NCBI RefSeq assembly: GCF_004119495.1
Contig: NZ_NRQU01000018.1
Location: 1-64,000, forward strand
Length of the DNA: 64,000 nt
Origin: Flavobacterium sp. YO12
GTDB taxonomy: Bacteria > Bacteroidota > Bacteroidia > Flavobacteriales > Flavobacteriaceae
Direction: 5' to 3'
The first letter of the stretch is position 1; the number at the start of each line of letters is the position of its first letter. Below are positions 52,595-62,041 of this stretch, piece after piece. The translations under genes were made by a program, and so were the position numbers. Below the pieces are notes generated by a model. It saw only the letters and a list, made by a program, of their open reading frames with translations. It was not told where the DNA came from and searched no databases.

Positions 52595-54397
52595 ATGGGT
52601 TTAGTTACCGCGAAAGAAGTTGCAAAAGCAATAAATGTTGATAAGTACGGAGTGTTTGGTACTTTTTCAGGCTGGATTCTTATGAAGGTCCTTAAGATCT
52701 CTACCCTAAATAAAATTTACGATCACAATAAACACTTAGAGGATGTTGCGTTTTTAAACGGGATTTTGGATGAAATGGAAATCAAATTTGAAATTCCTGA
52801 AGAAGATCTAAAACGTTTACCTAAAGATGGCGCTTATATTACCATTTCAAATCATCCGCTTGGAGGAATTGATGGTATTTTGCTTTTGAAATTAATGCTC
52901 GAAAGAGAACCAAATTTCAAGATTATCGCTAATTTTTTATTGCACCGAATTGTTCCTCTTAAAAAATACATCATGCCCGTAAATCCTTTTGAAAATCATA
53001 AGGATGTTAAATCGAGTGTGGTCGGAATTAAAGAAACTTTACGCCACTTAAGCGACGGAAAACCTTTAGGAATATTCCCTGCTGGTGAAGTTTCGACTTA
53101 TAAAGATGGAAAATTAGTAGTTGACAAACCTTGGGAAGAAGGCGCTTTAAAATTAATTAGAAAAGCCAAAGTTCCAGTTGTACCCATTTATTTTCATGCT
53201 AAAAACAGTAAATTATTCTACTGGCTTTCTAAAATTGATGATACTTTGCGTACGGCAAAATTACCTTCGGAATTACTGACACAGAAAGATCGTGTGATTA
53301 AAGTTCGTATTGGAAAACCAATTTCAGTAAACGAGCAAAACGAAATCGAATCGTTTGAAGAATATTCTGAATTCTTGAGAAAGAAAACTTATATGTTGGC
53401 TAATCCGTTTGAAAAAGATACCAAATTGATTGACACTGCTAGTTTAAAAATAGCAAAAGCACCTAAAAAAATTGTTACGCCGGCGAACGAATCAAAAATG
53501 ATTGACGAGGTTAATGCGCTAAGAAATAGTGATTGCCGCTTGCTGCAGAGCAAAAATTACGAAGTGTTTTTTGCACGTGCAAAATCGATTCCTAATATTC
53601 TGCATGAAATAGGTCGTCTGCGTGAAATCACCTTTAGAGAAGTAGGTGAAGGAACCAACGAATCTATTGACTTAGACGAATACGACAAATATTATCACCA
53701 TATGTTTTTATGGGATGATGAAACCAAAAAAATAGCAGGTGCTTACCGCATGGGATTAGGTTCTGAGATTTATCCAAAATATGGTATCGAAGGTTTCTAC
53801 TTGACAGATCTTTTTAGATTTGAACCAGAACTTCACGATATGATGCACAAATCTATTGAAATGGGACGTGCTTTTATCATTCGTGAATATCAGCAAAAAC
53901 CGATGCCTTTGTTCTTGTTATGGAAAGGAATTATACACACTACTCTTCGCCATCCTGAACACAAATATTTATTAGGCGGCGTAAGTATCAGTAATCAATT
54001 TTCTGATTTCTCTAAATCGTTGATGATCGAGTTCATGAAATCAAATTATTACGATCCTTATATTGCGCAATACATTCATCCGAAGAAAGCTTATAAAGTA
54101 AAATTAAAAGATGCTGACAAAGACTTTATCTTCGACGAAGCGGAATCTGATTTAAATAAATTTGACAAAATCATTGATGAATTAGAACCAGGAAATTTAC
54201 GTTTACCTGTTTTAATTAAAAAGTACATCAAGCAAAATGCGCGTGTTGTTGCTTTCAACGTAGATCCTTTGTTTAATAACGCTGTTGACGGCTTAATGTA
54301 CATTAGAATCGCTGATATTCCAGAAAGCACTATGAAGCCCGTTATTGAAGAATTTCAAATAGAATTAGAGCGTAAATTATCTGAAAAAGAAGATTAA
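52595..54397 (+). CDS. olsF: OlsF-type bifunctional ornithine/amino-acid lipid acyltransferase
   Basis: This 600-aa fused enzyme has an N-terminal PlsC-like O-acyltransferase domain (SNHPLGGIDG, with H87 and D93 separated by five residues rather than the usual four; FPAGEVSTYKDGK) and a C-terminal GNAT-like N-acyltransferase domain (residues about 310-560, with AGAYRMGLGSEI and FIIREYQQKPMPLFLLW). OlsF of Flavobacterium and Serratia makes ornithine lipids by N- then O-acylation of the amino acid. The amino-acid substrate here is inferred from the family. A terminator follows. Confidence 0.87.
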   Translation: MGLVTAKEVAKAINVDKYGVFGTFSGWILMKVLKISTLNKIYDHNKHLEDVAFLNGILDEMEIKFEIPEEDLKRLPKDGAYITISNHPLGGIDGILLLKLMLEREPNFKIIANFLLHRIVPLKKYIMPVNPFENHKDVKSSVVGIKETLRHLSDGKPLGIFPAGEVSTYKDGKLVVDKPWEEGALKLIRKAKVPVVPIYFHAKNSKLFYWLSKIDDTLRTAKLPSELLTQKDRVIKVRIGKPISVNEQNEIESFEEYSEFLRKKTYMLANPFEKDTKLIDTASLKIAKAPKKIVTPANESKMIDEVNALRNSDCRLLQSKNYEVFFARAKSIPNILHEIGRLREITFREVGEGTNESIDLDEYDKYYHHMFLWDDETKKIAGAYRMGLGSEIYPKYGIEGFYLTDLFRFEPELHDMMHKSIEMGRAFIIREYQQKPMPLFLLWKGIIHTTLRHPEHKYLLGGVSISNQFSDFSKSLMIEFMKSNYYDPYIAQYIHPKKAYKVKLKDADKDFIFDEAESDLNKFDKIIDELEPGNLRLPVLIKKYIKQNARVVAFNVDPLFNNAVDGLMYIRIADIPESTMKPVIEEFQIELERKLSEKED

Positions 54398-54414
54398 CTG
54401 CAATCTTTCAAAAT

Positions 54415-54450
54415 AAAAAAATCCCATTTGTAATAACAAATGGGATTTTT
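54415..54450. terminator. Bidirectional terminator
   Basis: Stem aaaatcccatttgt / acaaatgggatttt with A/T-runs between olsF and the convergent DUF805 gene. Similar stems (aatcccatt) occur behind both TM2 genes. Confidence 0.85.
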
Positions 54451-54484
54451 CAGTTTCAACGCTTATTTAAAAACAAATTAGACT

Positions 54485-54850
54485 TTATTCTTTTCCAATT
54501 TCATCTAATTCTTCTAATCCATTTTTAGGATCTGCACCATATTGATTTGGTCCTTTTTCACCTTCAGTAGCAAGTAATACAATATTATAAAGTGGAATAA
54601 GAATATACCATCCGCTTTTACCGATATCGTGCATTCTTCTAATTGCGACAGCGATTCCAGGAATTAAGACCGCTAAACTATAAATAGTGCTTACGATTGT
54701 TAATTTAGGAGAAATAAAGCCTAAACCAAACAACAAACCATAACCTATAATAACATTCAACAAAGTGAACAACCAATATTCTCTTCTTCTAGCTCTTCCG
54801 TTAAAGTTTGCGTAGTTTTCCAAAACTACTTTTTTGTACATTTCTAACAT
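54485..54850 (-). CDS. DUF805 family membrane protein (copy 1)
   Basis: This 121-aa protein has the DUF805 pattern: N-terminal FNGRARRREYW (conserved R-x-R-R-x-E-[FY]-W), about four transmembrane helices and RRMHDIGKSGW before the last helix. DUF805 proteins are small inner-membrane proteins of unknown role. It is a paralogue of the protein encoded at 55710-56117 (N-termini YKKVVLENYANFNGRARR versus YKKVVFENYANFSGRARR). It is the last of four minus-strand genes in a duplicated DUF805/TM2 cluster. Confidence 0.85.
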   Translation of the reverse strand: MLEMYKKVVLENYANFNGRARRREYWLFTLLNVIIGYGLLFGLGFISPKLTIVSTIYSLAVLIPGIAVAIRRMHDIGKSGWYILIPLYNIVLLATEGEKGPNQYGADPKNGLEELDEIGKE

Positions 54851-55013
54851 AATAAAATCTTTAAAATTGCCCTACTCTTTATGGATTTTCAGTTACTCCA
54901 TTACTTTTTAACAAAGTTCAAGATTACTTACTTTTACAATTATTTAAAGAAACTAACCGACATTATAGTATCAAAAAAAGACATTTTTTTTAAGAACGAA
55001 CTGCTTACAAACA

Positions 55014-55046
55014 AAAATCCCATTCATTACTGAATGGGATTTTTTA
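55014..55046 (-). terminator. Terminator of TM2 copy 1
   Basis: Stem aaaatcccattca (55014-55026) / tgaatgggatttt (55031-55043) plus T-run, just past the TM2 gene stop at 55052. Confidence 0.8.
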
Positions 55047-55051
55047 TATTT

Positions 55052-55315
55052 TTAGAACCAAGTTTTCTGACCAACCTGATAAGTCTGATAAAACTCTTCA
55101 TCGCTCTTCGTTAAATAAATAATGCCTTCTATAAGACCAATTATGGCACCTATACCGCATAATAATCCTAAAATAAGCTGAATAATACCCTCTTTAGTAT
55201 AACCTAAATAAAATTTATGCACTCCTAATCCTCCAAGCAAAATCGCAAAAATTCCTGCTACAACTTTTTTATTCTCTGGTTTAGCATTTCCAAACTCCGA
55301 TTGTGTGTTTTCCAT
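55052..55315 (-). CDS. TM2 domain protein (copy 1)
   Basis: This 87-aa protein has a short polar N-terminus (MENTQSEFGNAKPENKK) and a TM2 domain of two hydrophobic helices joined by the conserved GGLGVHKFYLGYTKEGI turn, ending in WF. TM2 proteins are small membrane proteins; the cellular role in bacteria is unknown. It is a near-duplicate of the protein at 55408-55683. Confidence 0.87.
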   Translation of the reverse strand: MENTQSEFGNAKPENKKVVAGIFAILLGGLGVHKFYLGYTKEGIIQLILGLLCGIGAIIGLIEGIIYLTKSDEEFYQTYQVGQKTWF

Positions 55316-55362
55316 AATTTATATTTTTAAGTTCAATAGTTAATTAAATAATATGGGGTAAT

Positions 55363-55397
55363 CAAAAAAAAATCCCATTTGCTAATTGCAAATGGGA
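55363..55397 (-). terminator. Terminator of TM2 copy 2
   Basis: Stem tcccatttgc / gcaaatggga (55374-55383 with 55388-55397); on the minus strand followed by a T-run (A-run at 55363-55372). Confidence 0.8.
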
Positions 55398-55407
55398 ATA
55401 CATATTT

Positions 55408-55683
55408 TTAGAACCAGCCTTTTTTTCCAACTTGATACGTTTGATAAAAGTCTTCTTCACTTTTAGTAAGGTAAATTATTCCTTCTATAAATCCTATTAA
55501 ACTACCTAGTCCACATAAAAGATTAAGAAGTATTTGAATTATTCCTTCTTTCGTGTAACCCAAATAGAATTTATGAATTCCTAAAGCTCCAACTAAAATT
55601 CCTAAAATTCCGGCAGCAACTTTTTTATTTTCTTGTCTTGGAGCTGACGGAGTATTCCAAGCTTCTGGTTTTGTATTTTCCAT
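55408..55683 (-). CDS. TM2 domain protein (copy 2)
   Basis: This 91-aa protein has an N-terminus MENTKPEAWNTPSAPRQENK, then the two-helix TM2 domain with GALGIHKFYLGYTKEGI and LLNLLCGLGSLIGFIEGIIY, ending GWF. It is strongly similar to copy 1 along its whole length, so they arose by duplication. It lies 26 nt downstream of the DUF805 copy 2 gene on the same strand and is probably cotranscribed with it. Confidence 0.87.
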   Translation of the reverse strand: MENTKPEAWNTPSAPRQENKKVAAGILGILVGALGIHKFYLGYTKEGIIQILLNLLCGLGSLIGFIEGIIYLTKSEEDFYQTYQVGKKGWF

Positions 55684-55709
55684 GTTTATATTATTGTATT
55701 TTAGATTAT

Positions 55710-56117
55710 TTATATTTCAGCACGTCCTATTTCGTTTATTTCTTCAAAATCGTCCTTAGGATCAGGTCCGTACGCATTTACACCGCTATTACCTTCTGTA
55801 CACAAGACAATAAGTAACCAGATAACTCCCGCTAACGGAATAAGTACAACCAGAAAAAACCAACCGCTTTTACCCACGTCGTGTAAACGTCTTACCATTA
55901 CTCCTAAACCAGGTAAAAAAACCAATAAGCTATAAATCGACGATAATATTCCTGAATCTGCAAGACCAAAAGTCAAACCAGCAATATTATCCAAAGTTGA
56001 AAGTATTATAGAAACAATTATAGAAGCTAGTGTATAATACCAATACTCACTTCTTCTTGCACGACCTGAAAAATTCGCATAGTTCTCAAAAACTACTTTC
56101 TTGTACCACTCAATCAT
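55710..56117 (-). CDS. DUF805 family membrane protein (copy 2)
   Basis: This 135-aa protein carries NFSGRARRSEYWYYT at the N-terminus, four predicted helices and RRLHDVGKSGWFF, the DUF805 signatures, and a polar C-terminus GPDPKDDFEEINEIGRAE. It is slightly longer than copy 1 because of a longer helix 2 region. It is first in the four-gene minus-strand series DUF805, TM2, TM2, DUF805. Confidence 0.86.
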   Translation of the reverse strand: MIEWYKKVVFENYANFSGRARRSEYWYYTLASIIVSIILSTLDNIAGLTFGLADSGILSSIYSLLVFLPGLGVMVRRLHDVGKSGWFFLVVLIPLAGVIWLLIVLCTEGNSGVNAYGPDPKDDFEEINEIGRAEI

Positions 56118-56297
56118 AAATAATAAATTAGTTTGTTAATATTTATCGCATTTGAAGACTTTGATTATTTCTTCCTTTAATTTTTGTTAAAATCGCAACA
56201 ATATTATCAAAAATTAATTTTATAAACTAATTATGACGTGAGTTTTTTCACAAGAAAAAACTCGTTATAAAATGTTAACTATTACAGTTGTCTTTGT

Positions 56298-57245
56298 TTA
56301 CTTTTTATAAATGGCTTTTATCTTATCTACAATAACCTGCGCAAGGCGCTCATGGCTTTCAAAAGTCCATCCGGCAATATGCGGTGTTAAGATTACTTTT
56401 CTTCCATCTAAAAGATATTGGAAGGCTTCTGGTGTATTTTTGTCTTGAAAAAGCGTTTCAAAAGACAGTTTTTCATACTCTAAAACATCCAAACCTGCAC
56501 CCAATACTTTTCCTAACTTCATTGTTGCGACCAAATCTGCCGTTACAATATTTTTACCTCGTGAAGTATTAATGATCCATATTGGCTTTTTAAACTCATT
56601 AATAAATGCCGCATCAACCATTTTATCCGTTTCAGGAGTCCACGGAATATGCAAACTCAATACATCGGTTTTTTCATGAAGTTCTTTTAACGATACTTGT
56701 CTGGCATTTTCATCACCTACATTATCTTGAATGTCATAACATAAAACTTCAACATCAAATCCTCTCAGTTTTTTGGCAAAAGCTTTACCCATATTTCCAT
56801 ATCCAATAATCCCAACGGTTTTACCATCAAGTTCATGACCACGATTACTTTCTCTATTCCATTGACCTGAACGAATTTCATAATCAGCAATATTCAATTT
56901 ATTAAAAAGAGAAAGAATCATTCCTAAAGTATGTTCTGCCACGGCATTGCAATTTCCTTCAGGAGCAGCAATTAATTCAATATCTTTATCCAAGGCGTAA
57001 TCACAATCAATACTTTCTAAACCTGCGCCAACTCTTGCGATAAACTGCAAATTGACCGCTTTATCAAGAAACGTTTTGTCGATTTTGAATCGGCTGCGAA
57101 TTACGATTCCATTATAATCTTGAATCTTCGCCTCAATTTCTTCTTTAGAAGAAGTAAAATCGGCATAATTTTCAAAACCAGCCTCTTCCAACTGTTTCCA
57201 TAAAATTGGATGGTTACTGTCAATATGTAGAATTTTTACACTCAT
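56298..57245 (-). CDS. D-2-hydroxyacid dehydrogenase (SerA-like)
   Basis: This 315-aa NAD-dependent enzyme has the Rossmann motif VGIIGYGNMGKAFAKKL, the NTSRGKNIV segment with catalytic Arg, the Glu in GLDVLEYE and the catalytic His in LTPHIAGWT. The N-terminal half binds the hydroxyacid (VIRSRFKID, RVGAGLESID). It most resembles phosphoglycerate-dehydrogenase-like oxidoreductases, but without the ACT/ASB regulatory domain. Substrate undetermined; it could make 3-phosphohydroxypyruvate for serine synthesis. Confidence 0.88.
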   Translation of the reverse strand: MSVKILHIDSNHPILWKQLEEAGFENYADFTSSKEEIEAKIQDYNGIVIRSRFKIDKTFLDKAVNLQFIARVGAGLESIDCDYALDKDIELIAAPEGNCNAVAEHTLGMILSLFNKLNIADYEIRSGQWNRESNRGHELDGKTVGIIGYGNMGKAFAKKLRGFDVEVLCYDIQDNVGDENARQVSLKELHEKTDVLSLHIPWTPETDKMVDAAFINEFKKPIWIINTSRGKNIVTADLVATMKLGKVLGAGLDVLEYEKLSFETLFQDKNTPEAFQYLLDGRKVILTPHIAGWTFESHERLAQVIVDKIKAIYKK

Positions 57246-57613
57246 TTTTATTTAATTTATTAAAACAAAAATACGGTTAATTCTCTTAGTTTTTTATTGA
57301 TTTATTAATCTCATAAACACTGCCCGTTTTCACTAAACCTGCACATCCTATTCAATAATTTAAAGAAATCCCTTTCAAGCCAACTAACGGCTTCCGCATT
57401 CCTTAACTTTAACATCACAAAAATTAAATCACTAATAAGAGTTAATCAATTAATTTTCATAATTTTATAGATACCTGTTACTTTAAAAACAAATCATAAA
57501 CCTGCCTCATTTTTTCTTAACCTAAAAAAATAATTGACCAATCGTTTAAACAAACTGATATTAAATTCTAATTAAGCAATTTACATTTTAACCACTTAAA
57601 CAATAAAACAATT
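57246..57613. other. Gene-free region upstream of the alpha/beta hydrolase
   Basis: 368 nt with no plausible frame. An imperfect palindrome ttgaccaatcgtttaa (57534-57549), resembling TetR-family operators, lies about 65 nt before the hydrolase start; this is weak evidence. No clear TAnnTTTG or terminator was found. Confidence 0.4.
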
Positions 57614-58303
57614 ATGGCAACACAAGATTTAACCATTATTTTGGTTCACGGAGCATGGGGAGATGGATCACATTGGCAATATGTAATTCCTGAACTGGCA
57701 AAAAAAGGATACAAAGTGCGCAGTGTTCAAAATCCTTTAACTTCTTTACAAGACGATATAAATAAAACAAAAGATTTAATTGATGCTCAAGAAGGCAAAG
57801 TACTTCTGGTTGGTCATTCATACGGGGGAGCTGTAATTTCTGGAGCGGGAAACCACGACAAAGTTGCGGGTTTAGTTTATATTGCTGCATTTGCACCAGA
57901 TGCAGGAGACAGTTTAGGAGCGCTTTTAGGACGCAGAGCCGGCTCAGGAGGCGCCAGTATCTATCCTGATCCTAAAGGATTTTTGTGGATCAAGTATGAT
58001 GAATTTCACAAATCGTTTGGACAGGATTTAGACGAAGAAAGAGCTTTAGTTATGGCACTCGCTCAAAAACCAATACATGGTCAATGTTTTGGAGATCAAG
58101 CAGGCGAACCTGCTTGGAAAACGAAACCTAGCTGGTATCAAATTTCTAATCACGATAATATGATTCCGCCAGAAACTCAAAAAGAAATGGCAGAACAATT
58201 AAATCCTAAAAAAATTATTCATTTAGACGCTGGTCACGCATCTCTGGCATCAAAACCTAAAGAGGTAAGTGCTTTAATTCTAGAAGCCGCAGCAGCTCTC
58301 TAA
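57614..58303 (+). CDS. Alpha/beta hydrolase
   Basis: This 229-aa protein has the classic fold: oxyanion region LVHGAWGDGSHW, nucleophile elbow VGHSYGG with S69, and a C-terminal catalytic His in DAGHASLASKP. It resembles small esterases of the salicylate-esterase/MhpC-like group often found in soil bacteria. There is no signal peptide, so it is cytoplasmic. The substrate is unknown. It stands alone and ends at a terminator. Confidence 0.87.
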   Translation: MATQDLTIILVHGAWGDGSHWQYVIPELAKKGYKVRSVQNPLTSLQDDINKTKDLIDAQEGKVLLVGHSYGGAVISGAGNHDKVAGLVYIAAFAPDAGDSLGALLGRRAGSGGASIYPDPKGFLWIKYDEFHKSFGQDLDEERALVMALAQKPIHGQCFGDQAGEPAWKTKPSWYQISNHDNMIPPETQKEMAEQLNPKKIIHLDAGHASLASKPKEVSALILEAAAAL

Positions 58304-58338
58304 AAAAACTTAAAACCGCCAATTTAGGCGGTTTTTTT
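58304..58338 (+). terminator. Rho-independent terminator
   Basis: Stem aaaaccgcc / ggcggtttt (58312-58320 with 58327-58335) with a T-run, directly after the hydrolase stop. Confidence 0.85.
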
Positions 58339-58461
58339 ATGGCTTTGGAAAAGAAATACCTCATTACAAAACATCAGAATTTTTTATTGGTTATATTTTT
58401 TTAACTTTGAAAAACAAGAGTTAAAGAAAATTCTTTCTTTCTAAATTATTATACCTTTCAA

Positions 58462-59604
58462 ATGAAACTAACCAAAACTTTTAAAGCCTTTTTTGAAAAC
58501 GAAAAATCAGGCGGGCTGCTTCTATTATTTGTTACGATTGTTTCGTTGTATCTTGCTAATTCTTCTTATTCTGCTGAATATATATCGTTTTGGGAAAAAG
58601 ATTTCAATGGTCATTCTATCACGCATTGGATTAATGACGGTTTAATGACTATTTTCTTTTTATTAATTGGTTTAGAATTAGAGAGAGAAATTTATCATGG
58701 TGAATTGTCCAGCATAAAAAATGCTTCACTGCCTATAATGGCCGCTTTTGGAGGAATGCTGGTTCCTGCCGCTATATTTCTAGCGTTAAACTTTGGAACA
58801 GCAACTCAAAACGGCGCAGGAATTCCGATGGCAACTGACATTGCTTTTGCAATTGGTATTCTTTCCCTCTTAGGAAGCAAAGTTCCGTCGTCGTTAAAAG
58901 TTTTTTTAACAGCTCTTGCTGTTATTGATGACTTGGGCGCTATAATTGTAATTGCAGTATTTTACACCACTTCGATTGCTTTTGTAAATCTTGCTATTGC
59001 TTTAGGAATATGGGTTTTCTTGTTTGTTTTGAATCGAATGAAAATTCACAATCTAATTCCATATCTAATTGGTGGAGTTGTTATGTGGTATTTTATGCTT
59101 AATTCAGGTGTTCATGCAACTATTACGGGTGTTATTCTCGCTTTTGTAATTCCGTTTGGCAATGGAGATGAGCAATCTTCTTCTTATAAGCTGCAGCATT
59201 TTTTACATAAACCTGTTGCCTTTGTAATTTTACCTCTTTTTGCTGTTGCAAACACTTGTATCGCGATTGAATCTGACTGGCATGAAGGATTAAATCACCC
59301 AAATACTTTTGGAATTATTCTCGGATTGGTCGTTGGAAAACCTTTAGGAATTTTACTATTTTCGTCAATTGGTGTTAGTGCCGGATTATGCGCTTTACCT
59401 AAAAACTTAAAATGGGCGCATATTTTAGGAGCAGGAATGCTTGGAGGTATTGGTTTTACAATGTCTATTTTTATCACAATTCTTGCTTTTACAGATCCTG
59501 AAACTATTGTATTTTCTAAAATAGCGATTTTAATTGCTTCTGTTCTATCTGGTCTATTTGGTTTTGTTTACCTCAAATATGTTTTAGGAAAGAAAAAAGT
59601 CTAA
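58462..59604 (+). CDS. nhaA: Na+/H+ antiporter NhaA
   Basis: NhaA expels Na+ (or Li+) in exchange for protons at the inner membrane and controls internal pH and salt tolerance. The 380-aa protein has about 12 transmembrane segments and the key residues: MATDIAFAIGILSLLG (Asp equivalent to E. coli Asp133) and VIDDLGAI (the Asp163/Asp164 pair). The N-terminal ANSSYSAEYISFWE and the GGIGFTMSIFI segment are also typical. It is monocistronic with a terminator. Confidence 0.96.
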   Translation: MKLTKTFKAFFENEKSGGLLLLFVTIVSLYLANSSYSAEYISFWEKDFNGHSITHWINDGLMTIFFLLIGLELEREIYHGELSSIKNASLPIMAAFGGMLVPAAIFLALNFGTATQNGAGIPMATDIAFAIGILSLLGSKVPSSLKVFLTALAVIDDLGAIIVIAVFYTTSIAFVNLAIALGIWVFLFVLNRMKIHNLIPYLIGGVVMWYFMLNSGVHATITGVILAFVIPFGNGDEQSSSYKLQHFLHKPVAFVILPLFAVANTCIAIESDWHEGLNHPNTFGIILGLVVGKPLGILLFSSIGVSAGLCALPKNLKWAHILGAGMLGGIGFTMSIFITILAFTDPETIVFSKIAILIASVLSGLFGFVYLKYVLGKKKV

Positions 59605-59606
59605 AA

Positions 59607-59656
59607 AATAAAAAATCCTAATTCCCCACTTATCAAGTTTGGAATTAGGATTTTTA
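59607..59656. terminator. Bidirectional terminator
   Basis: Stem aaaaatcctaattcc (59611-59625) / ggaattaggattttt (59641-59655) between the convergent nhaA and proC genes. Confidence 0.85.
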
Positions 59657-59676
59657 AATATTGATTTTATTTATTC

Positions 59677-60453
59677 TCAGCCTTTAATTTGTTTCAAAGA
59701 AGTCTTAATTCCTTTTATCAATGACGAACTGAAACCATTGTGTTCCATTTCATTTAAACCAACAATTGTACAGCCTTGAGGCGTTGTTACACGGTCGATT
59801 AATTGTTCTGGATGTACTTTTTCTTCTAATAACATTTTTGCTGCTCCTTTTACGGTTTGTGCCGCAATTGCTAAAGCTGTGTTTGAATCGAATCCAATCT
59901 CAATTCCTGCCTGCATAGAGGCACGAATGTAACGCAAAGCATACGCAGTACCGCACGCACCTAAAACAGTCGCTGCATCCATTAATTTTTCATCAATTAC
60001 TGGAGCTGTTCCTAAATCTTGAAATAGATCAACAATTGGCAGCGCTTTTTCACGGTCTTTTTCTGGAAAAGAAATACAAGTTGCCGATTCTCCAAACTGC
60101 GCCGCAATATTTGGCATAATGCGCACAACTGGATATTCGTTATTTGTTTTTGATTGAAGAATATCCAAAGACAATCCGCTTACTGCCGAAGCAATTGTTT
60201 TATTTTGAATAACTGGCAGAATTTCAGCTAAAACGGTATCAACTTGATACGGTTTTATCGTTAAAATCACTACATCAGCTTCCTGAATATTATGTTTATT
60301 GTCATTAGAAACTGTAATTCCATATTCAGATAAATATTGAATACTTGCAGTGTTTCTTCTCGTTACGGTAACTTGATTGTTTTTTGAAAATTTTGCAATT
60401 CCTAAGGCAATAGAAACGCCTAGGTTTCCTCCCCCTATAATGTGTACTTTCAT
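59677..60453 (-). CDS. proC: Pyrroline-5-carboxylate reductase
   Basis: ProC reduces pyrroline-5-carboxylate to proline with NADPH. The 258-aa protein has an N-terminal Rossmann motif (IIGGGNLGVSIALGI), VVILTIKPYQVD, the RIMPNIAAQFGES segment and the C-terminal dimerisation domain motif AAQTVKGAAKMLLE followed by RVTTPQGCTIVGL. It is monocistronic; proA/proB are not nearby. Confidence 0.93.
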   Translation of the reverse strand: MKVHIIGGGNLGVSIALGIAKFSKNNQVTVTRRNTASIQYLSEYGITVSNDNKHNIQEADVVILTIKPYQVDTVLAEILPVIQNKTIASAVSGLSLDILQSKTNNEYPVVRIMPNIAAQFGESATCISFPEKDREKALPIVDLFQDLGTAPVIDEKLMDAATVLGACGTAYALRYIRASMQAGIEIGFDSNTALAIAAQTVKGAAKMLLEEKVHPEQLIDRVTTPQGCTIVGLNEMEHNGFSSSLIKGIKTSLKQIKG

Positions 60454-60634
60454 CCTGCTTGGTTTTAATTTATTGTTGGCTGATTAACAGCCTGTTTTTC
60501 GGCATGTAAATTACGTAGATTTTACCCATTTTAAATCACTGTAACGTATCAATTTGTGGCAAAAATCTAAAGTCGAGAATCCTTTAGCGGCTGTAAAAAC
60601 CCTAATTCAATGCAGTAAACAAACTTATTTTATT

Positions 60635-62041
60635 TTATAACAACTTCCCTTTTAGGAGTAAGGACGCAATTGTAAAGTAAATCACTAATCCGGTTACATC
60701 AACCAAAGTAGCTACAAAAGGTGCTGATGAAGTTGCGGGATCCAGTTTAAGTTTTTTCAATAGAAAGGGTATCATTGATCCTGAAAGTGTTCCCCACAAA
60801 ACAATAAATACTAATGAAAGTGAAACTGTCATTCCTATCGCCAACCAATGCTCGCCATATTCATACAATCCGCTTTGCTGCCAAACTAAAATTCTAATAA
60901 AACCAACAATACCTAAAATCGCACCAAGCAAAAATCCAGATGCAATTTCTTTTTTCATTACATACCACCAGTCTTTTAAAGTAAGTTCTTTTAAGGCCAT
61001 GGCACGAATAATCAATGTTGCAGCTTGCGAACCAGAATTTCCTCCACTCGAAATAATAAGCGGTACAAATAAAGCTAGAACAACGGCTTTTTCGATTTCT
61101 CCTTCAAAAAATCCCATTGCCGAAGCGGTAAACATTTCACCAATAAACAGAACAACTAACCAAGTTGCTCTCTTTTTTACCATTTCACCAAGTCGGGTTT
61201 GAACGTAAGGAAGTTCTAACGCTTCAAGTCCTCCAAACTTTTGAATATCTTCGGTATCTCTTTTTTCAATTTCATCTTTGATTACGTCGATAATATCATC
61301 AATTGTAATGCGACCTACTAAACGTCCTAATTCATCTACAACAGGAATTGCTTCTAGATCGTATTTATCCATCATTCGAGCAACCTCAACATCTGGTGTT
61401 TCAACATTTACATAGTATAATTTTCTAATGTAAATATCTGAAATTTGTGTTTTTGTAGAAGTAGTCAGCAAATCTTTAAGTGATAATCTGCCTTTAAGAC
61501 GATTTTCATCATCGACTACATAAATAGAATGTACTCTTGAAACATTTTCGGCTTGAATACGCATTTCCTTCACACAAGTAAGAACGTTCCAGTTTTCATT
61601 CACTTTCACTAACTCTTTATGCATGATACCTCCGGCAGTATCCTCATCGTAACGAAGTAAGTCTACAATGCTTTTTGCGTGCTCAACATCCTGAAGTTCC
61701 GAAATTACTTCAGCTTTTCTGTCTTTCGAAAGTTCACCAATAATATCTGCCGCATCATTTGTTTCAAGCTCATCAAGCTCTTCAGCAATTTCCTTTGGCG
61801 AAAGTCGGTTTAAGATTTTCTCACGCAAATCATCCTCTAATTCTAAAAGAATTTCGGCTGTTTTTTCACTGTCTAAAACCTTAAAAATATAAGTAGCATC
61901 TGCAATGTCAATTTCGTCAAGTATTTCGGCGAAATCAGCATGGTGCATGTCATTCAATAAAATTTCTAGCTCTTTATTGTTCTTAGCTTGAATAAGCTGT
62001 GCTATTTCCTTAATGAGCTCTTTACTGATTTTAAACTCCAT
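60635..62041 (-). CDS. mgtE: Magnesium transporter MgtE
   Basis: MgtE is a Mg2+ channel gated by cytoplasmic Mg2+. The 468-aa protein has the N-terminal helical superhelix domain ([20 protein letters not shown]), two CBS domains (residues about 135-255), a long plug helix, and five transmembrane helices at the C-terminus with the ion-path segment [19 protein letters not shown]. Its start overlaps the end of rsmA by 11 nt, so they are cotranscribed. Confidence 0.95.
   Translation of the reverse strand: MEFKISKELIKEIAQLIQAKNNKELEILLNDMHHADFAEILDEIDIADATYIFKVLDSEKTAEILLELEDDLREKILNRLSPKEIAEELDELETNDAADIIGELSKDRKAEVISELQDVEHAKSIVDLLRYDEDTAGGIMHKELVKVNENWNVLTCVKEMRIQAENVSRVHSIYVVDDENRLKGRLSLKDLLTTSTKTQISDIYIRKLYYVNVETPDVEVARMMDKYDLEAIPVVDELGRLVGRITIDDIIDVIKDEIEKRDTEDIQKFGGLEALELPYVQTRLGEMVKKRATWLVVLFIGEMFTASAMGFFEGEIEKAVVLALFVPLIISSGGNSGSQAATLIIRAMALKELTLKDWWYVMKKEIASGFLLGAILGIVGFIRILVWQQSGLYEYGEHWLAIGMTVSLSLVFIVLWGTLSGSMIPFLLKKLKLDPATSSAPFVATLVDVTGLVIYFTIASLLLKGKLL

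Noticed and set aside
57534-57549. TetR operator as a firm call
   Set aside because: The palindrome has several mismatches and no TetR gene is adjacent; kept only as a remark on the gap.
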